The notes: generated by a model not told the origin, from the sequence alone. DNA of 41,445 nucleotides from a bacterium (GCA_016781525.1 JADDQE010000031.1:1-41445); one strand, 5' to 3'. Numbered from the stretch's first letter, positions 25,645 to 35,349 are shown. Numbers and translations are program-made.

Positions 25645-25653
25645 ATTTTATCA
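25645..25653 (-). promoter_or_regulatory. Extended -10 promoter candidate for the Rieske gene
   Basis: The minus strand reads TGA-TAAAAT about 37 bases upstream of the Rieske start. The -35 region is not recognisable. Confidence 0.4.
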
Positions 25654-25728
25654 TAGCTTCCGCAAGCCGCTGCAGCGATCGAGGAGGGATGCAGCCATGC
25701 GGGACAGTCCTGCACCCGGCAATACAAA

Positions 25729-25758
25729 GCGGGGCGGGAAGTTTCCTCCCCGCCCCGC
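25729..25758 (-). terminator. Terminator after sufB
   Basis: GCGGGGCGGG and CCCGCCCCGC form a perfect, very GC-rich 10-bp stem with a 10-base loop, 15 bases after the sufB stop. On the minus strand TTTGTATT follows, so it fits an intrinsic terminator. Confidence 0.75.
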
Positions 25759-25773
25759 CCCGTCCTGCTAAAT

Positions 25774-27192
25774 CTAGCCGACCGACCCTTCCATTTCCAT
25801 CTGAATCAGTCGGTTGAGCTCGACCGCGTACTCCATCGGCAGCTCGCGCGTGAATGGCTCCATGAAGCCAAGCACAATCATCGACAGCGCCTCAGCCTCG
25901 CTCAAGCCGCGCGACATCAAATAGAAGAGCTGGTCTTCGCCAATTTTGCCGACCGTCGCCTCGTGGGCGAGTGTCGCCTTGTCCTCTTCGATCTCGATAA
26001 ATGGGATCGTATCGGAGGCCGAACGGTCGTCCAGGATCAACGCGTCGCAGACGACGTTAATCTTGGCGTTGGTTGCGCCCGGCAGCACTTTGGCTAGACC
26101 GCGATAGGTTGTGCGGCCACCATTCTTGGACACCGACTTGTTGGTGATGCGGCTGGTCGTATCCGGCGCGGCGTGCACCATCTTCGCGCCCGCGTCCTGG
26201 TGCTGGCCCTCGCCCGCGTACGCAACCGAAAGCACCTCGCCCTTGGCACCACGGCCCATCAGATACACCGAGGGGTACTTCATGGTCAGGCGCGAGCCGA
26301 TGTTGCCGTCGACCCACTCCATCTGACCATGCTCATACGCCACGGCACGCTTGGTCACCAAGTTAAAGATATTGTTGGCCCAGTTCTGGATCGTCGTGTA
26401 GCGGCACTTGCCGTCTTTCTTGACGATGATCTCGACGACTGCCGAGTGCAGCGAGTTGGTGGTGTACACCGGAGCCGTGCAGCCCTCGATGTAGTGTACC
26501 TCTGCGCCTTCGTCGACGATGATCAGCGTGCGCTCGAACTGGCCCATGTTCTCGGCGTTGATGCGGAAATAGGCCTGCAGCGGAATATCGACCTTGACGC
26601 CCTTCGGTACGTACACAAACGAGCCGCCCGACCATACCGCGGTATTCAGCGCTGCGAACTTGTTGTCCGCCGACGGGATAATCGTGCCGAAGTATTCCTT
26701 AACAATCTCCGGATACTCCCTGAGCGCCGAGTCCATGTCGAGGAAGACCACGCCGATCTTTTCCCACTCTTCCCGCAGCGAGTGGTAGACCGACTCGCTT
26801 TCGTACTGGGCGCCGACGCCCGCGAGGAACTTCTGCTCCGCCTCGGGAATGCCAAGCTTCTCAAAGGTGTTGCGAATGTTCTCGGGAACGTCGTCCCACG
26901 ACTTCTGCGACTTTTCGCCAGGCCGGACGTAGTAGTGGATGTCGTTGAAGTCGAGCTCGGCAAGCTCCGCGTTCGCCCACATGCCCTGGAGCGGCATCGG
27001 CTTCTTATTGAAAATGTCGAGCGCTTTGAGCCGCCGCTTCAGCATCCACTCAGGCTCATTCTTCATCCGCGAAATCTCGCGAACGATCTCCTCGCTGAGG
27101 CCCTTCGACGACTTAAACGTGTAGTTCTCCTCGTCGCGGAAGCCATACTTCGAATAATCAAACTCTAGTTCTTGCTTGGGAGCGGTGGTCAT
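25774..27192 (-). CDS. sufB: Fe-S scaffold complex protein SufB
   Basis: 472 residues, full length for SufB. Blocks seen include [80 protein letters not shown] (the last two given in part), and the C-terminal [18 protein letters not shown]. Cys residues in IEGCTAP and VVCDAL are as in the family. SufB with SufC and SufD assembles clusters. AAGGAG lies 10 bases before the ATG. It is the last suf gene, 84 bases after sufU, the same C-D-S-U-B order as in Bacillus. Confidence 0.96.
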   Translation of the reverse strand: MTTAPKQELEFDYSKYGFRDEENYTFKSSKGLSEEIVREISRMKNEPEWMLKRRLKALDIFNKKPMPLQGMWANAELAELDFNDIHYYVRPGEKSQKSWDDVPENIRNTFEKLGIPEAEQKFLAGVGAQYESESVYHSLREEWEKIGVVFLDMDSALREYPEIVKEYFGTIIPSADNKFAALNTAVWSGGSFVYVPKGVKVDIPLQAYFRINAENMGQFERTLIIVDEGAEVHYIEGCTAPVYTTNSLHSAVVEIIVKKDGKCRYTTIQNWANNIFNLVTKRAVAYEHGQMEWVDGNIGSRLTMKYPSVYLMGRGAKGEVLSVAYAGEGQHQDAGAKMVHAAPDTTSRITNKSVSKNGGRTTYRGLAKVLPGATNAKINVVCDALILDDRSASDTIPFIEIEEDKATLAHEATVGKIGEDQLFYLMSRGLSEAEALSMIVLGFMEPFTRELPMEYAVELNRLIQMEMEGSVG

Positions 27193-27276
27193 CGCTCAAC
27201 TCCTTATATCGGTTGCCGCAGGACTGCAGCAAAGCCTATTCCTCAACCTCACTGTGCCGCTGAGCGCACAATGCTT

Positions 27277-27675
27277 TTAACTCAGCTCGTCGTCGTCAAG
27301 CTCTTCGTCGGTTAGCCCGTAGACGCCAGCTTTGATCGCCTTCAGCCCTAGCAGCGCACATTTGAGCCGTGTATAGCCGACGGGTATACCCAGCAGCTCG
27401 AGTACGGCATCTTTCCCAATCGCGCGCACCTCGGCTACCGACTTGCCCTTGATTTCCTCGGTCAGCATCGACGCCGCCGCTTGACTAATCGCGCAGCCAC
27501 GACCGGTAAAACGCACATCCGTGACGACTTCATCCTCGATCAGCAGGTCGACGTGCAGCTTATCGCCACACAGCGGATTGAGCTCCTCACGGCTGACCGT
27601 TGGCTGCCCGAGCCGCCCGCTGTTACGCGGATGCTTTGAGTGGTCCAGAATGTTCTGCTGGTAAAAATCGTCCAT
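27277..27675 (-). CDS. sufU: SufU-type sulfur carrier/scaffold with IscU-like cysteine spacing
   Basis: 132 residues from ATG 27675, which gives the family start DDFYQQNILDHSKHPRN; a GTG frame extension to 27747 has no Shine-Dalgarno. Ligands are Cys36 and Asp38 (LCGD), Cys61 (GRGCAISQA) and Cys106 (RLKCALLG). The Lys before the last Cys is SufU-like (IscU has His). However, Cys61 to Cys106 is 45 positions, near IscU (43 in E. coli) and well short of Bacillus SufU (62), so the usual SufU insertion is missing. In the family it accepts sulfur from SufS, with zinc at the active site. No clear Shine-Dalgarno before the ATG. Confidence 0.92.
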   Translation of the reverse strand: MDDFYQQNILDHSKHPRNSGRLGQPTVSREELNPLCGDKLHVDLLIEDEVVTDVRFTGRGCAISQAAASMLTEEIKGKSVAEVRAIGKDAVLELLGIPVGYTRLKCALLGLKAIKAGVYGLTDEELDDDELS

Positions 27676-27775
27676 ATGGTTGGCGTCAGGTTTCAGGCGA
27701 CTGGTACTAGGTAGCTTGAAAACGTGCGATTTTTCTGCCTGGAACACTTACGCTGTACATCAAATTGTACTAAAT

Positions 27776-27784
27776 ATTATACCA
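27776..27784 (-). promoter_or_regulatory. Internal extended -10 promoter before sufU-sufB
   Basis: The minus strand reads TGG-TATAAT, a perfect extended -10, in the sufS-sufU gap. It would start transcripts near 27769 and let sufU and sufB be made apart from sufR-C-D-S. Confidence 0.55.
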
Positions 27785-27857
27785 AGTCTTTGCCATTCCG
27801 ATGCTTCAATTTTGGCTCATTCCTGACGCCTGAAGCCAGACACCTGAAGCCTAATGG

Positions 27858-29099
27858 CTACCTGAAAATCTCTTTACACTTTTCGAGCCCCGATACCAGT
27901 TGATCGATTTCGGCTTGAGTCGTGTACAGATAGAACGAGGCCCGTGCCGTGGCGGGCGCGTTGAAAATTTCCATTAAAGGCTGACAGCAGTGATGCCCTG
28001 CGCGCACCGCAACCCCATGCCTGTCGAGCACCGCGGCTACGTCGTGGGGATGCACATCGTCGAGATTGAACGAGATGACGCCGCCGCGCTCGGCCACCGG
28101 CGGCCCATAGAGCGTTAGCCCGTCGATCCCTGCCAGTTGTTCAAGCGCGTACGTGGTGAGCTGCTGCTCGGCCGCGTGGATCGCGTCCATCCCGACGGCG
28201 CTGAGGTAGTCGACCGCACAGCCGAGCCCGATTGCCTCCGCAATTGCCGGGGTTCCTGCTTCAAACTTATGCGGCAGGTCGTTCCACGTGCTGCGCCGCA
28301 GGCCTACTTGCCTGATCATCGAGCCACCGGCAAGGAATGGCGGCATCGCCTGCAAGATTTCTTTTCGACCCCAGAGCACGCCAATGCCGGTGGGCCCGCA
28401 CATCTTGTGTCCCGAAAACGCTAGAAAATCAATGTCGAGATCGCGCACGTCGACTGCGAAATGGGGAACGCTTTGCGCTCCGTCCACCAGCACCAGGGCG
28501 CCAACCTTTTTCGCCTCGACGGTGATTGCCTTGACCGGATTGATCGTACCCAGCACGTTCGACATCTGCGTCACTGCTACGAGCTTGGTCTGCTCGCTGA
28601 GTAGCCGCGGCAGCTCGTCGAGCGCAAGCCGACCGCTGCCGTCGATGGGCATAAAGTCAAGCTCGGCACCGGTTGCGTCGGCAATGATCTGCCACGGTAC
28701 TAGATTGGAGTGGTGCTCCATCTCGGTGACCAGAATTCGGTCGCCGTGCTTCAGGTTGGACCGTCCCCACGCGTTCGCCACCAAGTTAATGCTCTCGGTG
28801 GTGTTGCGTGTAAAGATGATCTCACGCGCGCTCTTCGCGCCAATAAAGCGGGCAACCTTGGACCTGGCCTGCTCCATTGCCTCAGTCGCCTGCTCGGAAA
28901 GCTGATACACCCCCCGATGAACATTGGCGTTGTAGCGCCGGTAATAGCGGTCCATCGCCTCGATTACCACAGCCGGCTTTTGTGAGGACGCTGTGCTGTC
29001 GAGATACGCCAGCGGGTAACCGTTGACCTGCTGCTGCAAGATCGGAAAGTCGGCCCGAATCCGCTCGATATCAAGTTGTGGGGCGATCGTTTGGGTCAT
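27858..29099 (-). CDS. sufS: Cysteine desulfurase SufS
   Basis: 413 residues of a class II, PLP-dependent desulfurase. AYLDSTASSQKP is at the start, TEMEHHSNLVPWQ and LVDGAQSVPHF bind PLP, SGHKMCGPTG holds the PLP lysine and RAGHHCCQPLM the catalytic Cys in its SufS context (usual form HHCAQP, here HHCCQP). It converts cysteine to alanine and passes on a persulfide. ATG 29099 gives the family N-terminus; the Shine-Dalgarno is weak. sufD ends 85 bases upstream, with an AGAACA-type repeat in between. Confidence 0.95.
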   Translation of the reverse strand: MTQTIAPQLDIERIRADFPILQQQVNGYPLAYLDSTASSQKPAVVIEAMDRYYRRYNANVHRGVYQLSEQATEAMEQARSKVARFIGAKSAREIIFTRNTTESINLVANAWGRSNLKHGDRILVTEMEHHSNLVPWQIIADATGAELDFMPIDGSGRLALDELPRLLSEQTKLVAVTQMSNVLGTINPVKAITVEAKKVGALVLVDGAQSVPHFAVDVRDLDIDFLAFSGHKMCGPTGIGVLWGRKEILQAMPPFLAGGSMIRQVGLRRSTWNDLPHKFEAGTPAIAEAIGLGCAVDYLSAVGMDAIHAAEQQLTTYALEQLAGIDGLTLYGPPVAERGGVISFNLDDVHPHDVAAVLDRHGVAVRAGHHCCQPLMEIFNAPATARASFYLYTTQAEIDQLVSGLEKCKEIFR

Positions 29100-29106
29100 A
29101 CGGCTA

Positions 29107-29167
29107 GAACCAAGAACAGAGAACAAAGAACACGGGAAAAGCTACCCTCTGGTTCTTTGTTCTTTGC
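29107..29167. repeat. AGAACAAAGAAC-type simple repeat and hairpin between sufD and sufS
   Basis: The gap contains CCAAGAACAGAGAACAAAGAAC and, after a 20-base spacer, GTTCTTTGTTC. GAACAAAGAAC (29121-29131) and GTTCTTTGTTC (29152-29162) pair perfectly over 11 bp. The composition is unlike the GC-rich surroundings, so it looks like a small dispersed intergenic repeat. It may form a hairpin in the suf transcript. Confidence 0.7.
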
Positions 29168-29184
29168 CTTGTGATAGTCCTCTT

Positions 29185-30364
29185 TTACATTTTAGCTTGG
29201 ATCAGCTCCAGCACGCGCTCCTGAACGTCATCCAGCGGGATGCGCTCCACTACGGCGCTAAAGAAGCCAAGCACAATCATCTGCGTCGCGACCTCACGGC
29301 TAAGACCGCGCGCCATGAGATAGAAGAGCTGCTCCTCGTCGATCTGGCCGCTGGTCGAGCCATGGCCAGCCTTAACCTCGTTGGCGTCGATCTCCAACCC
29401 TGGGATCGAGTCCGAACGCGCCTTGTCTGAAAGGTGCAGCGCGGCGTCGCGAAGATCCGAGTTCGTGCCTTGAGCACCCTTTTCGATATCGATCATGCCG
29501 TCGAAGACAACATACGCCGTATCGGCAACCGCACTCCGCCAGTCGATCTGGGCCTCTGTGCTAAGCCCGATGTGCTTAACTGTTGGCGCCCACAGCAGCT
29601 GTTGCGTTCCGGTGCCAAAGGTGAAGCCATACCATTCAAGCCCGGAGCCATTGCCCTCAAGCGCTGCTTCCATGTCCATGTGCTGGACATTGGCGCCTAC
29701 CGCTCCCACTAGCCACCACACGCGCGCGTCTCGGCCGACAACGGCGCGCTGCGCCCCGAGCTGGTAGGCGTTCCGCCCCAGCGTCTGGAGGCTAATGAAA
29801 CGAATCTCGGCACCGTCATTGGAAAAGAGCTCGGCCACCGGTACAACTGCGCCGTAGCTCTCCAGATCGTCGGAGCGAAATTCTTCCACGACTGTCACCC
29901 GGCTATTCGCCTCGGCAACAATCAGCGTGCGCGGAAAAATGACGTGGTCGCCGGCCGGCAGCTGATAGCGTACCCGGATCGGCTCTGCCAGCTCGACGTT
30001 GCGTGGCACGTGAATCACGATGCCATCCTGCGCCAAGGCGGCGTTATACGCGACAAAGGTGTTATGGTCGCTCTTCACGGCCGTCCCAAAGTAGCGCACC
30101 ACGAGGTCCGCGCGTTGCTCCAAAGCCGTCTGAAAATCGGCGATGTACACACCCTGCTCAGCAGCCGACGCTTCGATCTCAACCGAGCCATAGACGGGCC
30201 GAAGGCCGTCTAGCGTGAAGTCCTTTAGGTCGGTGCGCCGCCACACCGGCAAGGGCAGCTGCTGGGCTGTCGCCAGCGAAGTGCGCCGCTGCTCACGAAT
30301 CGCGTCTGCTTCCAGCGCCTCGGCCGTGAGCCCGCGGATCGACGGCAATGTTTGAAGGCCGCTC

Positions 30365-30375
<11 letters not shown>
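29185..30375 (-). CDS. sufD: Fe-S assembly protein SufD
   Basis: 396 residues with the SufD pattern: [14 protein letters not shown] near the start, [44 protein letters not shown], and the C-terminal [20 protein letters not shown] with the conserved His, then MARGLS. It forms the SufBC2D complex. ATG 30375 overlaps the end of sufC by 11 bases and has GAGGTG 8 bases upstream; an extension to 30426 would run into sufC and is not supported. Confidence 0.95.
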
Positions 30376-31171
<796 letters not shown>

Positions 31172-31221
31172 TGTCGTCGTCCGCTCCTCTAACATATTGC
31201 TTCGCTGTGACTGATTGTAGC

Positions 31222-31932
31222 TTAACTTCGTGGTTCGGCCGGTTCATTCGCCTGGGCTGCCCCATGGCTGCCATGAGCCGCGTCGACCACGAATTGACAG
31301 CCTGCGTGTCCGTCTACTAGGCGGCGTGTCAGTCGAACTGGCCGCCCGAGCACGCGCTCCAGCATCTGCTGTTCGATCCCGCACACATGGCTGCTCTCCT
31401 GGGCGACGTTGTAGTAAGGACAGCTGTATCCATGTAGCGAGAGCACGTCCTGCTTTTCTACGACGGATATTGGAATGCCCTGCTGTGCAAAAGATTGCAC
31501 CAGCGTCGTTAGGCGCTGCTCAAGCGCTTGTCCTGCCTCTTGTCCGCCATAATGTTCGGCTAGCCGTGCGCTAACGCCCGCTAAGATCGCTTCAAGCTCC
31601 GGCCCATTTGTTCGTGCTGCAAGCTCTTCCAGCAGCAGCTTCAGCAGAACGTCGTAGCCCTGCGGAAAGAGCGCAAGTGCCTTCGCGCTGAGCGCGTACA
31701 CGTAGGTTGGACGTCCCGCACCTTGCCGGAGCGTACTCGCCTCAATGAGGCCAGCTGCTGACAGCCCCGTGAGCTGCTCACGGACCGCATTAAGACTACT
31801 AACCCCGAGCGCAGCCCGCAGCTGCTTGGTGGTCATCGGCCCGTTCTGCTGAAGCAGCCGCAAGATATCGCGGGCCGGCCCACGCTGCGCAAAGCTCAAC
31901 CGCTCGTCATTTGTCGCCTTTGCCGTTCCCAT
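31222..31932 (-). CDS. sufR: SufR-family Fe-S-sensing repressor
   Basis: 236 residues. An N-terminal winged-helix region ([45 protein letters not shown] wing) is followed by a helical linker and a C-terminal sensor domain with Cys171, Cys184 and Cys212. Their spacing, C-X12-C-X27-C, is that of actinobacterial SufR, which binds a cluster and represses suf genes when cluster supply is adequate. ATG 31932 is preferred over 31953 because a strong promoter overlaps the upstream frame and its start would lie about 2 bases before ATG 31932. First gene of the suf run. Confidence 0.9.
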   Translation of the reverse strand: MGTAKATNDERLSFAQRGPARDILRLLQQNGPMTTKQLRAALGVSSLNAVREQLTGLSAAGLIEASTLRQGAGRPTYVYALSAKALALFPQGYDVLLKLLLEELAARTNGPELEAILAGVSARLAEHYGGQEAGQALEQRLTTLVQSFAQQGIPISVVEKQDVLSLHGYSCPYYNVAQESSHVCGIEQQMLERVLGRPVRLTRRLVDGHAGCQFVVDAAHGSHGAAQANEPAEPRS

Positions 31933-31940
31933 CTGCGATA

Positions 31941-31969
31941 ATTTTAACACCATAGGACACTTAAGTCAA
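31941..31969 (-). promoter_or_regulatory. Strong promoter of sufR, with palindrome in the spacer
   Basis: The minus strand reads TTGACT, 17 bases, TAAAAT, with TG one base before the -10, the best promoter match in the window. Predicted start is near 31934, 2 bases from ATG 31932. The palindrome ACTTAAGT (31959-31966) straddles the -35/spacer and is a candidate SufR operator for autoregulation. Confidence 0.7.
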
Positions 31970-32061
31970 TTTACACAGCTATAACTGTTTTAATTCTTTT
32001 GGCGATGAGTAGATTGAGCGTCACCCGGGCACTTGCGAAAATCGGAAGATTGGCGCTATCC

Positions 32062-32070
32062 TGCTAGTAT
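32062..32070 (+). promoter_or_regulatory. Extended -10 promoter candidate for the M20 peptidase
   Basis: TGC-TAGTAT lies 22 bases before the ATG with predicted start near 32077. No good -35. Confidence 0.4.
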
Positions 32071-32092
32071 GCATTGGTAACGAGGGGTGGTT

Positions 32093-33172
32093 ATGACGCT
32101 GCGTGATGAGATTGTCGAACTAACAAAGGAACTGATCGCGATTCCGTCCGTCTCGGAGGATCCAGGCGGGCGTGCGGCGGTGATCGATTTCATAGAGCGA
32201 TACTGCAGAGATCTGCCGGGCGTCGTTCTGACGCGCCACGAGTCGCGCGGCTTTCCCTCACTGGTTGCGGGCTTCGATGAGCGGCGAGCGAAGGCGCTCG
32301 TGCTTAACGCGCACGTGGACGTGGTTCCGGCGCGGCCTGAGCAGTTCACGCCCGCGGAACGTGATGGTCGGATCTATGGACGGGGCAGCCAGGATATGAA
32401 GGGCGCTGCGGCTGTGATGCTGGTGCTGCTCAAGGAGCTAGCGCTCGCCGGTAAACAGCCTGATATCGGGTGGCAGTTCGTTACGGATGAGGAGATTGGT
32501 GGGGATGATGGCGTCGGCTACTTGCTGCACAACGGCTACACTGCTGAGTTTTTCCTTGCAGGCGAGCCGACTGACCTGACAATCGTCAATCGCGCAAAGG
32601 GCATCTTGTGGGTTACCGTCAGCCAGACCGGCAACCCAGCGCACGGTTCGCGGCCGTGGGACGGTTCCAACCCGATCGTTCCAATCGCCTCCGGCCTTGG
32701 GCGCCTTTTGGAGCGTTATCCCATCCCAGAGCAGCCGGTTTGGCGTACCACGATTACGCCGTCCGCGTTGCACAGCGGCGACGCGCACAATCGAGTACCG
32801 GTCGACGCGGAGCTCAAGCTGGATATTCGCCGCGTGCCGGATGATGATCCCGATGTGCTCCTCGGATTTGTGGGCGAGTGCTTTCCTGAGGCGGCCGTCC
32901 AGGCGGGGCATTGTGGTAGCACCTTGGCGACGGCACAGGACAACCCGCATGTGGTCAAGCTCGCGGAGGCAATCGACGCAGTCACCGGGCAGCCACACCA
33001 ATTTCGCGACGAACACTTCGGCTCCGATGCGCGGTTCTATAGCGAGGCCGGCGTTCCTGCAGTCTGCTGCGGGCCCAAGGGCTCAGGGCTCCATTCGCAC
33101 GACGAGTGGGTCGACATTGAGAGCCTCGAAACCTTTTACTTGGTGCTGCAACGCTTGGCCACACTCTATTAA
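32093..33172 (+). CDS. M20-family zinc peptidase/deacylase (ArgE/DapE type)
   Basis: 359 residues. Metal ligands are visible in order: His in NAHVDVVP, the bridging Asp in GRGSQDMKG, the catalytic/ligand Glu pair in TDEEIGG, and the His near the end in GLHSHDEWVD. The dimerisation domain carries NPAHGSRPWDG. The family removes acyl groups or cleaves dipeptides (acetylornithine, succinyl-diaminopimelate, peptides). Substrate cannot be told from sequence alone, so no symbol is given. GAGGGG lies 7 bases before ATG 32093, preferred over GTG 32087. Confidence 0.9.
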   Translation: MTLRDEIVELTKELIAIPSVSEDPGGRAAVIDFIERYCRDLPGVVLTRHESRGFPSLVAGFDERRAKALVLNAHVDVVPARPEQFTPAERDGRIYGRGSQDMKGAAAVMLVLLKELALAGKQPDIGWQFVTDEEIGGDDGVGYLLHNGYTAEFFLAGEPTDLTIVNRAKGILWVTVSQTGNPAHGSRPWDGSNPIVPIASGLGRLLERYPIPEQPVWRTTITPSALHSGDAHNRVPVDAELKLDIRRVPDDDPDVLLGFVGECFPEAAVQAGHCGSTLATAQDNPHVVKLAEAIDAVTGQPHQFRDEHFGSDARFYSEAGVPAVCCGPKGSGLHSHDEWVDIESLETFYLVLQRLATLY

Positions 33173-33249
33173 AGGACAATGCTGAGCTTGAGCGCTACTC
33201 CTGGCCCCAGGCGCTCAGTTCACCATTCGTCCACGGCGACTATCGGTCG

Positions 33250-33762
33250 TTAGCCGTCGCCCTCGGCGGGCAGCGGTGCATCCGCCCGAATGATCGCAAA
33301 GGTGCCCTGCGCTAGCGCAACCAGCTCGCCGCCCTCGTCGCGGACGTCGGCGGTTACGACCGCGAGCGTTCGGCGGCGGCTGATTACCGTTGCTGTTGCA
33401 GTCGTCTTGCCCTGTCTTACCGGGGCCAGGTAGTTAATCTTGAGCTCAGCCGTAGTGCAACGTTGGCCCGGCTCAAGCACGGTATAGACTGCGGCGCCCA
33501 TTGCCGAGTCGGCAAGTGTAAAAATAACGCCCCCATGCGCGACGCCGCCGGGGTTGTAATACGAAGCATCGATGTCGATGGTGCAGCGAGTGCGGCCCGG
33601 TGTTCGCTCTGTGTAGTGCAGACCGAGCTGCCATCCGAATGGTCCCGTATATGGATCGCGATCGCCGAGTCGCTCCAGCAACGCGAGTGCGTGACCGTGA
33701 ATAGCCGCGGGCAGAGCTGCTAGGAGCGCTTGGACACGCTCAATGTTGGACAAATTTACCAT
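33250..33762 (-). CDS. PaaI-type hotdog thioesterase
   Basis: 170 residues with the hotdog pattern of the PaaI subgroup: an N-terminal helix, GLHYTERTPGRTRCTIDID, then YYNPGGVAHGGVIFTLADSAMG with the conserved NPxGxxHGGxxxxLAD motif, and LKINYLAPVRQGKTTATATVI. It should hydrolyse acyl-CoA, often aromatic. ATG 33762 with GGAG upstream is preferred over a longer frame to 33855 that crosses the terminator. Substrate unknown. Confidence 0.88.
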   Translation of the reverse strand: MVNLSNIERVQALLAALPAAIHGHALALLERLGDRDPYTGPFGWQLGLHYTERTPGRTRCTIDIDASYYNPGGVAHGGVIFTLADSAMGAAVYTVLEPGQRCTTAELKINYLAPVRQGKTTATATVISRRRTLAVVTADVRDEGGELVALAQGTFAIIRADAPLPAEGDG

Positions 33763-33776
33763 TACTCTGGTGCTCC

Positions 33777-33813
33777 AAAAACATAGCTCCAGCCACTCGG
33801 CGGCTGGAGCTAT
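33777..33813 (-). terminator. Intrinsic terminator of the second subtilase
   Basis: On the minus strand a perfect 12-bp stem (ATAGCTCCAGCC / GGCTGGAGCTAT) with a 7-base loop is followed by GTTTTT. It begins 43 bases beyond the subtilase stop and ends just before the thioesterase start. Confidence 0.85.
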
Positions 33814-33855
33814 CAGTCTACTCGAATTGCGTGCTTGGCCTGACGCCGGGAGCAA

Positions 33856-35097
33856 CTAGGGCCTGCGAACCGCGGCAAAAAGGTTCAGTCGGCCGTTGCT
33901 CCACCACGTGCCGGTCCCTGGAATCGCATCAGCACTGCTCTCGATGCGGTCGCGGATCTGCTGATTCGTGAGGCCCTGCCCGGCGAGAATACCGGCAACC
34001 CCCGCCACATGCGGTGTTGCCATTGACGTCCCGTTGACCGATTCGTAGCTGCCCTTGATCCACGTCGAGTATATGCCGCTCCCCGGCGCCGCGATGTCGA
34101 CCCATGAGCCATACTGCGAGTAGATCGCATGGGCATCATTGCGGTCGACCGCGCCAACGGCGAGGCAGTTGTCGTAGTAGGCGGGGTAGCGGAACGAGGC
34201 ATCACCGTCGTTACCCGCGGCACAGGCGAGAAAGGCGCCCTTGGACCACGCGTAGTCAATCTGCGACTTGAGAATCATGTCGCTGTCGGATGGGCCGCCC
34301 AGACTTACGTTAATAACTTTCGCCCCGTGGTCTACCGCATATTTGATACCTGCGGCTACCGTCGTCGTCGATCCACTCCCGTTAGCGCCGAGTACCCGAA
34401 CGGGCATCAGCTTACAGTTCGGACAGGTCCCGGCCACCCCAATTCCATTGTGGGTGATGGCTCCAACTGTTCCCGCTACGTGCGTGCCGTGGCCGTTGGC
34501 ATCGTCTACGCTCGTTTCCCCACTCACGAAATTGGCACCGGGGACAATTTTGCCGCTGAGGTCAGGGTGGTCCAGCTGAATGCCCGTGTCAACAATCGCC
34601 ACGACGACTTTACTGCTGCCACGATCGTAGGCCCACCCTTGATACGCACTGATGCTGTTCCAAGCGTACTGCATAGTGAGCCACGGGTCGTTCGGTGTAA
34701 ACAAGGTTCCGTTAAGCACCATCGGTAGATGCACTTTGACGGGCGTCGCGTCGAATATGGTGTAGCTGTAGTTGGGCTGAACGTACTCAACCAGCGGGTT
34801 ATGCTCAAGCGCGCCCATCTTCTCTTCGGCAGATTGGATTCCTTGGGCAGCGGCAAGCCTTGGCAGGGCGACGACGTCGACGTTAAGGCCGTCGATCCGC
34901 TGTTTTAGTTGGCCGCCGATGCTTTTTGCTGCCGCCTCCCGCTGCTCATGCCCCGCCTCCGGTGCAAACTTAACAAGCAGCTCGCCGCTCACGATCTGCT
35001 CCGGGCCGGCGCTTCCCGCGCGCGGCATTGCTTGCAGCAGCCCACTCGTCATGAAAACCAGCAGCAGTGCGACGATGACTATAACCTGGCGTTTCAA
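33856..35097 (-). CDS. Secreted S8 subtilisin-like serine protease (second)
   Basis: 413 residues with a signal peptide (hydrophobic 5-20, cut near LQA-MPR), an inhibitor-type propeptide (SGELLVKFAPEAG to LVEYVQPNY) and a thermitase-like catalytic domain. The triad is Asp170 (VDTGIQ), His203 (NGHGTHVAG) and Ser358 (NGTSMATPHVAG); oxyanion Asn296 is in AAGN. Between propeptide and catalytic domain is VKVHLPMVLN, like the YLPLV-type linkers common in Chloroflexota secreted proteins. Start is TTG 35097, 6 bases after GGAGG. It is distinct from the first subtilase, not a recent copy. Confidence 0.93.
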   Translation of the reverse strand: MKRQVIVIVALLLVFMTSGLLQAMPRAGSAGPEQIVSGELLVKFAPEAGHEQREAAAKSIGGQLKQRIDGLNVDVVALPRLAAAQGIQSAEEKMGALEHNPLVEYVQPNYSYTIFDATPVKVHLPMVLNGTLFTPNDPWLTMQYAWNSISAYQGWAYDRGSSKVVVAIVDTGIQLDHPDLSGKIVPGANFVSGETSVDDANGHGTHVAGTVGAITHNGIGVAGTCPNCKLMPVRVLGANGSGSTTTVAAGIKYAVDHGAKVINVSLGGPSDSDMILKSQIDYAWSKGAFLACAAGNDGDASFRYPAYYDNCLAVGAVDRNDAHAIYSQYGSWVDIAAPGSGIYSTWIKGSYESVNGTSMATPHVAGVAGILAGQGLTNQQIRDRIESSADAIPGTGTWWSNGRLNLFAAVRRP

Positions 35098-35273
35098 GCT
35101 CTTCCTCCGACAGTTAGCACACGGGCTATGAAGCGAACGCCACCATTCGCGGCGTCGCTACGCGACATAACATAAAGCTCAGGACCATACAGGGGGTGCC
35201 GCGAGCGCTTCCAAGACGACGATGCTCCGAAGCGTCTGACCGCGCAGAGAATGCGTTCCGTCGCAACATAAGA

Positions 35274-35282
35274 AGTATCCCA
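35274..35282 (-). promoter_or_regulatory. Extended -10 promoter candidate for the second subtilase
   Basis: The minus strand reads TGG-GATACT, giving a leader of about 170 bases before the TTG start. No clear -35. Confidence 0.3.
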
Positions 35283-35319
35283 CAACTTTTCGGTCGCTGC
35301 ATGATAAGGCAATGACAAA

Positions 35320-35349
35320 TTGGGGTGGCCATCAGAGGTATGGTACGAT
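35320..35349 (+). promoter_or_regulatory. Promoter for mevalonate decarboxylase
   Basis: TTGGGG, 18 bases, then TACGAT preceded by TGG (extended -10). Predicted start is near 35356 and the ATG is at 35398. Confidence 0.5.

Noticed and set aside
26173-27168. A 331-codon open frame on the + strand opposite sufB
   Set aside because: It mirrors the codon positions of sufB, has no Shine-Dalgarno and a composition rich in Arg, Val and Leu typical of antisense frames in GC-rich DNA.
29077-29126. An upstream TTG (29126) as the sufS start
   Set aside because: It lies inside the AGAACA repeat, adds nine residues unlike any SufS and has no Shine-Dalgarno; ATG 29099 fits the family.
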